A stretch of 63,828 nucleotides of DNA, from the NCBI GenBank assembly GCA_934630815.1, contig CAKTWI010000012.1, positions 1 through 63,828 on the forward strand. The letters are read 5' to 3'. The notes below the pieces were generated by a model. That model was not told the DNA's origin. It was given only the letters and a program-made list of their open reading frames with translations, and ran no database searches. Below, one piece after another: positions 49,636-56,847 of the stretch. This stretch comes from an uncultured Senegalimassilia sp. GTDB lineage: Bacteria > Actinomycetota > Coriobacteriia > Coriobacteriales > Eggerthellaceae. Made by a program: the position numbers and the translations under genes. Within the stretch, counting starts at the first letter, position 1. Every line of letters begins with the position of its first letter.

Positions 49636-51147
49636 ATGGTTGAGAACGCCGCATTGACGGAGATGCCGTCGGATGAGCTGCTCGAGCAGAACATCGACCG
49701 CTACCTTGACGAGCATTGGGAGGATATCGTCGCCGACATCGACAGGCTCGTGCGCATCCCCAGTTTCGAAGATCTTGGCGCGGCGGTCGAGGGCGCGCCG
49801 TACGGACCCGGCCCACGCAAGGCGCTTGACGCCGCGCTCGCCATGGCATCCGATATGGGCTTTCAAGTCCACGATGATGCCGGCCACGTCGGCTACGCCG
49901 ATCTTGTCGGAACATCCGAGGAGCAGCTGGGCATCATCGGCCACATCGACGTGGTGCCGGCGGGCCCGGGTTGGCATTTCGAGCCGTACCAGGTCACGCG
50001 CAAGGACGGCTATTTGCTGGGCCGCGGCGTCATCGACGACAAGGGCCCGAGCGTGGTGGCGCTGCACGCCATGAACCTGTGGCGTCGCATGCAGCTCGAC
50101 GGCCAGGTGCCGCAGCTTCCCTACACGCTACGCTTCATCTTCGGCGTGAACGAGGAAACGCGCATGGACGACGTCCATTACTACCGCGCCCATCACGACG
50201 ACCCGGCATTCCTGTTCACGCCCGACGCCGAGTTCCCTGTGTGCTACGGCGAGAAAGGCATCTACCACAGCCTTATGACCAGCGCTGATGTGCCTGTCGA
50301 GCAGCGTACGGTGCTCTCGTTCGAAGGCGGCACGGCGGTGAACGCGGTGCCGGGCCATGCGCAGGCGGTGGTGTGCGCGGGGGCGTGCGAGCTTCCGACG
50401 GCGCAGGGCATCGCGGTGGAGCTGCTTGACGAGCGCGACGCTGCGGAGGCCCTGGCGGCCGCCGGTGCGCAGGCGGACGTTGCCGAGTGCCGCTTGGCGC
50501 GCATCACGGCCACGGGCCGCAGCGCGCACGCGAGCCTGCCGCAGGGCGGCGTGAGCGCCATCGGGCTGCTGATAGGCTACCTGCTGGACAACAGCTTGGT
50601 CGGCGAAGGGGAGCGCGCCTACTTCCAGACGGTTGCGCGCATCGCCGCCGCAACGGACGGCAGCACGGTCGATCTTGCCTGCTCAGACGCCGATTTCGGC
50701 GAACTCACCATCGTGGCGGGCCACGCAGCCATGCAGGACGGCCGCTTCACGCAGACCATCGACGTCCGCTATCCCACTGCCATCACGGGCGACGAAGTGC
50801 ACGCGAAACTAGAGGCGTTGGCGAAGGAGGCGGGTGGCACGTGCGAGAAGACGCGCGACGACGCGCCGTTTTTGCTCGACCCGCAGGGTCCGGCCATCCA
50901 GGCGCTGCTGGCTTCGTACAACCAGGCTACGGGCGAGGACGCCAAGCCGTTCACCATGGGCGGCGGCACGTATGCACGCGAGTTCTCCTGCGCGGCAAGC
51001 TTCGGCCCCGAGAAACCGTGGGAGCAGGCGCCCGAGTGGGTGGGCGGCATGCACGGTCCCGACGAGGGCGTAGGCGAGCAGCTGCTGAAAGAGGCGTTCC
51101 GCATCTACGCGCTTACCATCGGCAAGCTCATGCAGCTCGACTTGTAG
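49636..51147 (+). CDS. M20-family dipeptidase (Sapep/PepV type)
   Basis: This 503-residue metallopeptidase of the PepV/Sapep group hydrolyses dipeptides. The metal site is visible as LGIIGHIDVVPAG (His, Asp), GRGVIDDKGPSVVALHA (bridging Asp), FGVNEETRMDDVHYY (Glu pair), TPDAEFPVCYGEKG (Asp) and GGMHGPDEGV (His). An Ala-rich region near residues 270-300 belongs to the lid domain. The start ATG 49636 follows GGAGATG. It separates the lytS- and lytR-like genes and could supply or remove peptides related to their signal, but this is speculation. Confidence 0.92.
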   Translation: MVENAALTEMPSDELLEQNIDRYLDEHWEDIVADIDRLVRIPSFEDLGAAVEGAPYGPGPRKALDAALAMASDMGFQVHDDAGHVGYADLVGTSEEQLGIIGHIDVVPAGPGWHFEPYQVTRKDGYLLGRGVIDDKGPSVVALHAMNLWRRMQLDGQVPQLPYTLRFIFGVNEETRMDDVHYYRAHHDDPAFLFTPDAEFPVCYGEKGIYHSLMTSADVPVEQRTVLSFEGGTAVNAVPGHAQAVVCAGACELPTAQGIAVELLDERDAAEALAAAGAQADVAECRLARITATGRSAHASLPQGGVSAIGLLIGYLLDNSLVGEGERAYFQTVARIAAATDGSTVDLACSDADFGELTIVAGHAAMQDGRFTQTIDVRYPTAITGDEVHAKLEALAKEAGGTCEKTRDDAPFLLDPQGPAIQALLASYNQATGEDAKPFTMGGGTYAREFSCAASFGPEKPWEQAPEWVGGMHGPDEGVGEQLLKEAFRIYALTIGKLMQLDL

Positions 51148-51184
51148 GGCAAGCGCGGTCTTGTCAAGCATGCGCGTGAAAACC

Positions 51185-51234
51185 ACCGTTTACCGCTGAA
51201 ATCGACCGTTCAAACCCTCAACTCGACCGTTCGC
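51185..51234 (+). promoter_or_regulatory. Three phased LytTR-type operator repeats
   Basis: ACCGTT occurs at 51185, 51205 and 51226, in the contexts ACCGTTTAC, ACCGTTCAA and ACCGTTCGC. The spacing of 20 and 21 bases is two helical turns. LytTR regulators bind pairs of 9-bp repeats of the form [TA][AC][CA]GTTN[AG][TG] with about 21-base periodicity. The position upstream of a LytTR gene suggests autoregulation. Confidence 0.6.
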
Positions 51235-51297
51235 AGCGCAAATTGTTGGGAAAAATGGTCTGCTTTGCGCAAGGGAACGCCCCAGCGCATCGCCGTA

Positions 51298-51306
51298 TGC
51301 TACACT
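51298..51306 (+). promoter_or_regulatory. Extended -10 promoter of the lytR-like gene
   Basis: TGCTACACT keeps the TG and the TAnnnT of an extended -10, about 60 bases before the start codon and downstream of the ACCGTT repeats, as expected for an activated promoter. Confidence 0.45.
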
Positions 51307-51367
51307 GCAGGAAGAAATGATTCTCAGATTCGCCATCTGATAAAAGGAAAGCAAGGAGGCCCTACTT

Positions 51368-52081
51368 ATGTTGAAAGCGATGATCGTCGACGACGAGGCC
51401 CCTGCGCGCTCCGAACTGAAGTTCCTGCTCGACGAACTGGGTCAAACGGAGGTCGTCGCCGAGGCGGCAAGCGTGCGCGAGGCCATCGAGAAGCTGAAGG
51501 AATATCCCTGCGATGTCATGTTCCTTGACGTGAACATGCCCGAGGCAACCGGCCTGCAGCTTGCCGAGGCACTGCAGCACCTGAAGTTCCCGCCCGCGGT
51601 GGTGTTCGTCACCGCCTACAGCGAGTTCGCGCTCGATGCCTTCAAGGTCAACGCCATCGATTACCTGGTGAAGCCGGTCGAAACCGATCGCCTGTCCCAA
51701 GCCATCACCCGCGTCCGCGAGCACGTGCAGCTGCATGCGCAGGCCCAGAAGTCCGAGCGCATCCCGGTTGAGAAGGCCGGCAAGAAGATTCTCATCAGCA
51801 TCGACAAGATCCGCTTCGTCATGGCGCGCGATGACTACGCGTACCTGCAAACCGACACGGACCGCTACTTCAGCACCGTCAGCCTGGCGCAGCTGGAGAA
51901 GCGCCTGGACGGTCACGGGTTCTTCCGCGTGCACCGCGGCTACCTGGTGAACCTGTCCATGGTCGAGGAGATCGAGCCCGTCGCCGGCGGCACCCTGCTG
52001 CTCACGCTCAACGGCGTGGACGAGAAGATCCCCGTCAGCCGCCGTCGCGTCTCCGCGCTGAAGAAGGCCCTGGGCCTGTAA
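51368..52081 (+). CDS. LytTR-family response regulator
   Basis: This 237-residue regulator has a receiver domain (1 to about 120; VDDEAPARSEL, phospho-acceptor Asp54 in MFLDVNMPEATG, Lys in DYLVKPVE) and a LytTR DNA-binding domain (about 135-235; FVMARDDYAYLQT, GFFRVHRGYLVNLSMVEEI, IPVSRRRVSALKKAL). Start ATG 51368. It is the probable partner of the LytS-type kinase at 48130-49446. The LytTR-like repeats upstream point to autoregulation. It is ended by a strong terminator. Confidence 0.94.
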   Translation: MLKAMIVDDEAPARSELKFLLDELGQTEVVAEAASVREAIEKLKEYPCDVMFLDVNMPEATGLQLAEALQHLKFPPAVVFVTAYSEFALDAFKVNAIDYLVKPVETDRLSQAITRVREHVQLHAQAQKSERIPVEKAGKKILISIDKIRFVMARDDYAYLQTDTDRYFSTVSLAQLEKRLDGHGFFRVHRGYLVNLSMVEEIEPVAGGTLLLTLNGVDEKIPVSRRRVSALKKALGL

Positions 52082-52118
52082 TCGCAGCTGGCTGGGCTCG
52101 GGAATATGAGCAAGTTTC

Positions 52119-52148
52119 AGGCCGGTGCCGAAAGGCGCCGGCCTTTTT
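52119..52148 (+). terminator. Intrinsic terminator after the lytR-like gene
   Basis: An 11-bp stem with one G-U pair (52119-52129 with 52134-52144), a GAAA-type loop and a T-run follow the gene. Confidence 0.88.
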
Positions 52149-52275
52149 GCCATCAGGTACGGAAGGCGCTCGGTCGTTTGGCGCGTACTTGCAGATTTGC
52201 GAGGGGAACTTGCGGGCGAACCTGCTGAAGCGACGAGGCGGGGTTAGAGGCGTATGCGCGGAGGAGGTGCGTAAG

Positions 52276-53184
52276 GTGCGAAACGGAAAGCTCGTTGCGG
52301 CATTTGCCGTGCTGCTCGTCGCATCATTTGCGGCTATGAACGCCATGCCTTCCGATACGCTGCTGGCCGCGTTGCTACAGGAAGCGGTGTTGGCGCTGGT
52401 CGCACTTGTGGCCGTGAGGTTCGCCGCTCCTGATACGCTTAAGCGTTGTACGCAAACCGTGCAACGACGGAACGCGGTGCGTTTTGCAATGATCGCCTTA
52501 CTCTTAACGGGTCTTGTCGGTGGGGCGATAACCCTTTTGACCTGGTATTTCGCTAATAGCGGCAACGGAGCGGGCTTTGTATCCGCTGTGTTGTCGTCGG
52601 CTGCCGACCTTATGGAAAACCTGCTGCTCTTGTTAGGGATTTGCCTCCTTACCGGCGTGTACGAGGAAGCGTTCATGCGCGTGCTGGGCATAGAGGCGTT
52701 TGAGAGCGCGATGGGGGAAGGCGGAGCCGCTCCTAGACGTGCTGCTTGCGAACAAACTGCTGGCAAATCCGTTGACGTTTCCAGCGATGTTGAGCATGGT
52801 GTTGCAAGGCCGTCTATCGCTCTCGATATCGCGTTAAAGCGCGCCATCTTGGCATCGGCGGCGTTGTTCGCGTTGCTGCACGTTGGCGTGCCCGATATAT
52901 CGGTTGGCCAACTGGTGTTTATGCAGACGGCGTTGAAGTTTGTGCAGGCTCTGCTGTTCAGCGTGATTTTGGGCGTGTTGTACGCGCAAACGCGTCGACT
53001 GTGGCCTTGTGCGCTCATCCACGCCGGCTTCGATGTGCTGTATCTGGCGCCAAACGTGCTCCTAACAGGCGCAATGCCTGGAACGTACGCATCAGGGGCA
53101 GCAGGCGACACCGTGCTGCTTGCGGTGACGGTGCTTATGCTCGCAGGCATTGTTATAAAAATCCGGAAAGAAATTGCGCGTTAG
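52276..53184 (+). CDS. CPBP-family intramembrane metalloprotease
   Basis: This 302-residue protein has about seven to eight membrane spans and the CAAX protease/bacteriocin-processing motifs: YEEAFMRVLG (Glu-Glu-x3-Arg), FALLHVG (His) and ALIHAGFD (His). The loop after the first motif has a hydrophilic insertion of about 45 residues. The frame is open from 52147, but that TTG sits in the T-run of the preceding terminator. GTG 52276 lies eight bases after GGAGG and gives a sensible start just before the first span. GTG 52267 is an alternative. The target is unknown. Confidence 0.8.
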   Translation: MRNGKLVAAFAVLLVASFAAMNAMPSDTLLAALLQEAVLALVALVAVRFAAPDTLKRCTQTVQRRNAVRFAMIALLLTGLVGGAITLLTWYFANSGNGAGFVSAVLSSAADLMENLLLLLGICLLTGVYEEAFMRVLGIEAFESAMGEGGAAPRRAACEQTAGKSVDVSSDVEHGVARPSIALDIALKRAILASAALFALLHVGVPDISVGQLVFMQTALKFVQALLFSVILGVLYAQTRRLWPCALIHAGFDVLYLAPNVLLTGAMPGTYASGAAGDTVLLAVTVLMLAGIVIKIRKEIAR

Positions 53185-53249
53185 CACTTGCATGCGCGGA
53201 TGAAAGCGTGTAATATACATATCCGCTTTGAGAAATCAGGCGCCAATTC

Positions 53250-53336
53250 GCGGGCGTGGCGGAATTGGCAGACGCGTACGGTTCAGGTCCGTATGGGGGC
53301 AACCCCATGGAGGTTCAAGTCCTCTCGCCCGCACCA
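53250..53336 (+). tRNA. tRNA-Leu (CAG), copy 1
   Basis: Class II tRNA: acceptor stem GCGGGCG/CGCCCGC, long variable arm (TGGGGGCAACCCCA), T-loop GTTCAAGTC and encoded CCA. The anticodon loop TTCAGGT gives CAG, reading CUG, the major Leu codon in high-GC genomes. An intrinsic terminator follows at 53347-53372. Confidence 0.96.
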
Positions 53337-53679
53337 TTCGAAATCGAAAGACCCGCTTCGGCGGGTCTTTTTGCGTCCTGAGCATATGTCCGCTCTCTTC
53401 CGCGGTATGGCTGAAGGCCGGGAGCTCCAGTTTGCGTCTTAGTTCGAATGCTCCGAACTCCGTCTTCGTTTCAGCCGAAGCCTTGAGCTTTGTTTTGCGC
53501 AATGGCTTAAATGTTTCACGCCCCGCTTTGCGTGTTGCCTGAGTGCTCCGCGCAATCCAATTTGGTAAAGCCTGCCTTCCCGTTCTGCAAGAAGGATGCA
53601 AGATGATTTTGAAATTCACTCTTGCATATGACAGGAAAATGACGTAACATACTTTCTTGCCTTGTTAAGGCGCCAATTC
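53337..53679. other. Spacer between the two tRNA-Leu copies
   Basis: It contains the terminator of the first copy (53347-53372) and then about 295 bases with no coding sequence. Composition is AT-richer than the flanks. A partial parS-like half site (TGTTTCACG) at 53512-53520 is not palindromic. Confidence 0.5.
53347..53372 (+). terminator. Terminator of tRNA-Leu copy 1
   Basis: AAAGACCCGC pairs with GCGGGTCTTT around a TTCG tetraloop, with extra T after the stem. Confidence 0.92.
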
Positions 53680-53766
53680 GCGGGCGTGGCGGAATTGGCA
53701 GACGCGTACGGTTCAGGTCCGTATGGGGGCAACCCCATGGAGGTTCAAGTCCTCTCGCCCGCACCA
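53680..53766 (+). tRNA. tRNA-Leu (CAG), copy 2
   Basis: Sequence is identical to the copy at 53250-53336, with the same anticodon CAG and encoded CCA. It has its own terminator at 53777-53802. Confidence 0.96.
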
Positions 53767-53776
53767 TTCGAAATCG

Positions 53777-53802
53777 AAAGACCCGCTTCGGCGGGTCTTT
53801 TT
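53777..53802 (+). terminator. Terminator of tRNA-Leu copy 2
   Basis: Identical TTCG-loop hairpin to that at 53347-53372, followed by TT. Confidence 0.92.
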
Positions 53803-53978
53803 CGTATGCAGGGACAATTGCGGCGCTTTGCCATTCGTTCCGCAAACCTACCCGTTTCGCTGTGAAACGCTGTGCTTCATTCTTGTTGATGCAGCGTTGC
53901 TTTCTTCGGGTCTGGTCGGCTTGCTACTATAGAGGGGAATCCTATACCGTAGCGCTGATCCCCGAAGGAAGTATGCTT

Positions 53979-56075
53979 ATGGAAATGCTCGAGTTCGTGT
54001 TGCTGTTGTTGGCGGCGGTGCTTGTATCCGCCGTACTCGATCAGGTCACCCCGCGCGTGTCGCTGCCGCTGGTGCAGATCGCGTTGGGCGCCGTCATCAT
54101 CTTGTTGGTGGGCTCGCCCGTCGACGTGGCAATCGATCCCGAGCTGTTCCTTGTGCTGTTCATCGCTCCTTTGCTGTTCGACGAATCGCGGCATGCAAGT
54201 AAACGCGGGCTTTGGGACAACAAGGGGGCCATCGTGTCCCTTGCCGTCGGCCTGGTGCTCGCCACCGTCCTGGTGGTCGGCTTCGTGCTGAACTGGTTGG
54301 AGCCTTCCATCCCGCTTGCGGCGGCATTCGCCCTGGGTGCGGCGTTGGGGCCCACCGATGCTGTGGCCGTTTCAGCCCTTGGCAAGGACATCCACTTGTC
54401 CAGCCGGCAGAAGTCGCTGCTCTCCGGCGAGGCGCTCATCAACGACGCATCGGGCGTCGTGTCGTTCCAGTTCGCCATAGCCGCGGCCGTCACGGGCTCG
54501 TTTTCCCTGGCTAACGCCGCGCAAAGCTTCGCTATCAGCTTCTTCGGGGGCATCGCGGTCGGCTTGGTTGTCGGCTTTCTGGCGGTGTTGGCGCTCGGTG
54601 CCATCCGTAGCTACGGCTACGAGAGCATCACGGTGCACGTGGTGTTCGAGGTGTTCACGCCCTTCATCACGTTCCTGGCGGCGGAGCATTTCGGCACAAG
54701 CGGCATCCTGGCCGTGGTAGCCGCCGGCCTGCTCATCGCGTTGATGCCGCATAAGCCCACGCCCGCCGCCGCGCGTCTGAAAATCGCCTCTAATAGCGTG
54801 TGGGAAGCGCTCGTGTTCGTTATCAACGGTGTTGTGTTCGTCATGCTGGGCATGCAGCTGCCGAAGGCCGTCATGCCGTCGTGGCATAGCAGCGAGACCA
54901 GCTCGCTTCTGCTGTGCGCCCTGGTGCTGCTCGTCACGGCGCTGGTGGTGGGCGTCCGTTTCCTGTGGGTGCTCGTCATGGAGCGCATGCATCGCGGCTC
55001 CAAGCCGCGCACGGGCGGTCGGCTGGTGCGCGACGCCCTAGTCACCACGCTTTCAGGTCCGAAGGGCGCCATCACGCTGTCCATCATCATGACCATCCCG
55101 TTCACCCTTTCCACGGGCGAGGCGTTCCCTCAGCGCGACAACCTGATCTTCCTGGCATCGGGCGTCATCCTGTGCACGTTGTTGTTGGCGAACTTCGTGG
55201 TGCCGCTGCTTGCGCCGAAGGAGCAGGCTGACGAGCGGGACGAACAAGCGGTGAATGCGGCGCACATCGAAATTCTCAAGCGCGTCATCCGCCAAATGCG
55301 CGAGCAGAAGACGCCGACCAATGAGGCTTCCACGCAGATCGTCGTCCGCCAGTACAGCGAGCGCATCAAGCGGCTGCGTCGCAAGAATACCTCGGCCCCG
55401 TGCTTGCTCGAACTGCGCGCTACGGCTATCGAGCAGCAAAAGGCCCAGGTGGATAAGTATATCCGCGAAGGGCGCATCTCCCGTGCCGAGGGTGAGCGCG
55501 AAATCGAACGCCTTGAAAGCTCTCGCCGCACGCTTCTGCGTGCGCATACGCGTCGCCAGGCGCTGGGAGAGGTATGGAGTCGCCTGAAGGTGGGCGCCGT
55601 GCACACGGCGCGTCGCGTCGATCGCGCGGTTCGTCATGTGGTGGACGATGAGGCCCAGATCGAGCAGCATCGCCAGCTGCGCATCGAGCTGGAGGAATGC
55701 GCGCTTGCATATTACAACCTTCGTATGACCGATGAGAACCTCGAAATCGCCGATGGCGCGGGCGTGCTTGCGGCTGAGTGCCGCTCCACGCTGGCGTTCC
55801 TCCGTGCGGTAAACGAGCCGGAGAAGCTGGCCAGCGCCAACGTGGCTGGCAGCGTGGTCGGCATGGACGCCGGCGGCATGCGCGGCGCGCTTGAGGGCAT
55901 GGACACGCAGAAGATCCAGGTGATCAAGGCCCGTGTGTCCGACGTTGAGGCCGAGGCCCTGCGCATCGAGCTCGAGGAAATCCAGGCGATGCGCGACGAG
56001 GGCGCCATCAGCCGCGAGACTGCGCGCAACCTGCGCGAAGAAGTATACTTGCTTCAAATGGCCATCGGAGAATAG
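53979..56075 (+). CDS. CPA1-family Na+/H+ antiporter with long cytoplasmic tail
   Basis: This 698-residue protein has about twelve N-terminal membrane spans (1 to about 415) followed by a long charged, helical cytoplasmic region of about 280 residues. CPA1 features are LALGAALGPTDAVAVSALGK-type sequence, with GPTDAVAV visible, and LLSGEALINDASGVVSF, the Asn-Asp ion-binding pair. It exchanges Na+ or K+ for H+. The tail is rich in Arg/Glu and probably regulatory, with coiled-coil character (EREIERLESSRRTLLRAH). ATG 53979 is nine bases after AAGGA; ATG 53973 is too close to it. Confidence 0.9.
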   Translation: MEMLEFVLLLLAAVLVSAVLDQVTPRVSLPLVQIALGAVIILLVGSPVDVAIDPELFLVLFIAPLLFDESRHASKRGLWDNKGAIVSLAVGLVLATVLVVGFVLNWLEPSIPLAAAFALGAALGPTDAVAVSALGKDIHLSSRQKSLLSGEALINDASGVVSFQFAIAAAVTGSFSLANAAQSFAISFFGGIAVGLVVGFLAVLALGAIRSYGYESITVHVVFEVFTPFITFLAAEHFGTSGILAVVAAGLLIALMPHKPTPAAARLKIASNSVWEALVFVINGVVFVMLGMQLPKAVMPSWHSSETSSLLLCALVLLVTALVVGVRFLWVLVMERMHRGSKPRTGGRLVRDALVTTLSGPKGAITLSIIMTIPFTLSTGEAFPQRDNLIFLASGVILCTLLLANFVVPLLAPKEQADERDEQAVNAAHIEILKRVIRQMREQKTPTNEASTQIVVRQYSERIKRLRRKNTSAPCLLELRATAIEQQKAQVDKYIREGRISRAEGEREIERLESSRRTLLRAHTRRQALGEVWSRLKVGAVHTARRVDRAVRHVVDDEAQIEQHRQLRIELEECALAYYNLRMTDENLEIADGAGVLAAECRSTLAFLRAVNEPEKLASANVAGSVVGMDAGGMRGALEGMDTQKIQVIKARVSDVEAEALRIELEEIQAMRDEGAISRETARNLREEVYLLQMAIGE

Positions 56076-56082
56076 GAATCGA

Positions 56083-56718
56083 ATGAGCTCGTACACCACC
56101 ATCGAGGGGCGTGCCGTCGCCGAGATAGAGGAGAAGAAAAGCCGCTTCATCGCCAGCTTGGCCCACGTGGAGACCGAGGAAGAGGCGCTGGCGTTCCTCG
56201 AGGAGATCCGTGCGGCGAACCGCATGGCACGCCATAACGTGTACGCGTACATCCTGCGCCAGGGCGGCGCGGGCGCCGCGGGGCGCGTTCGCTATTCCGA
56301 CGATGGCGAACCTCAGAAGACCGCGGGCCTGCCTACCCTCGAGGTGCTGCAGCATGCGGGGCTGACCGATGTGGTGTGCGTGGTCACGCGCTATTTCGGC
56401 GGGGTGCTGCTGGGCACGGGCGGCCTGGTACGCGCGTACACCCAGTCAACTCAGGCGGGCATCGACGCCGCGCAGCTGGTGGTGGTGTCGCGTTGCGTTG
56501 ATCTGCGCATCCGCATAGCGTATCCGCGCTACGAGCAGCTGATGCGCCTGGCGGAAGATCACGGCGCCAAGGTGCTGTCCACCGACTTCGCCGATGCGGT
56601 CACCATGAACCTGCGCATGCTCGACGGCACGCAGCGGCCTCTGCTCGATGCGCTGACGGCGCTAGAGCGCGGCCAGGAAGACGTAGAGGTAAGCGACCCT
56701 ATAGACGCCGCGTTTTAG
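56083..56718 (+). CDS. YigZ/IMPACT-family protein (UPF0029)
   Basis: This 211-residue protein has the UPF0029 pattern: EIEEKKSRFIASLAHVETEEEA at the start, ARHNVYAYILR, the YSDDGEPQKTAGLP block, and TRYFGGVLLGTGGLVRAYT. A second domain (DUF1949-like, about 135-205) follows. The molecular role is uncertain; the eukaryotic relative IMPACT modulates translation control. It starts eight bases after the antiporter gene with AGGAATC upstream, so the two are probably cotranscribed. Confidence 0.92.
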   Translation: MSSYTTIEGRAVAEIEEKKSRFIASLAHVETEEEALAFLEEIRAANRMARHNVYAYILRQGGAGAAGRVRYSDDGEPQKTAGLPTLEVLQHAGLTDVVCVVTRYFGGVLLGTGGLVRAYTQSTQAGIDAAQLVVVSRCVDLRIRIAYPRYEQLMRLAEDHGAKVLSTDFADAVTMNLRMLDGTQRPLLDALTALERGQEDVEVSDPIDAAF

Positions 56719-56847
56719 CTTGCCGCTTCGGGTGCGGCGCCTTTAGCGCGCTGCATTGGATATGCCATTTTCCGGCGCCCGGCTGACCGGTGCGGTGTTT
56801 TGCGCAGCATGCGGCTTCTGGCGCATTGCCTTTTGACGCGCCGCCTT

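Larger units (their letters stand above)
51148..51367 (+). other. Promoter region of the lytR-like gene
   Basis: The region is 220 bases with three phased ACCGTT repeats (51185-51233) and an extended -10 element (51298-51306). No coding sequence is seen. Confidence 0.6.
53238..53372 (+). repeat. 135-bp perfect direct repeat, copy 1
   Basis: Bases 53238-53372 are identical to 53668-53802. Each unit comprises about 12 bases of 5' flank, a tRNA-Leu(CAG) gene and its terminator. The spacer between copies is 295 bases and contains no gene. Confidence 0.9.
53668..53802 (+). repeat. 135-bp perfect direct repeat, copy 2
   Basis: Identical to 53238-53372, including 5' flank, tRNA-Leu(CAG) and terminator. 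The duplication is recent or maintained by gene conversion. Confidence 0.9.

Noticed and set aside
53512..53520. A third parS-like sequence, TGTTTCACG
   Set aside because: Only the left half matches. The following bases CCCCG break the palindrome, so ParB binding is unlikely.
53238..53802. Duplicated tRNA-Leu as attachment sites of an integrated element
   Set aside because: The spacer is only 295 bases and holds no integrase or cargo gene, so a simple duplication is a better explanation.
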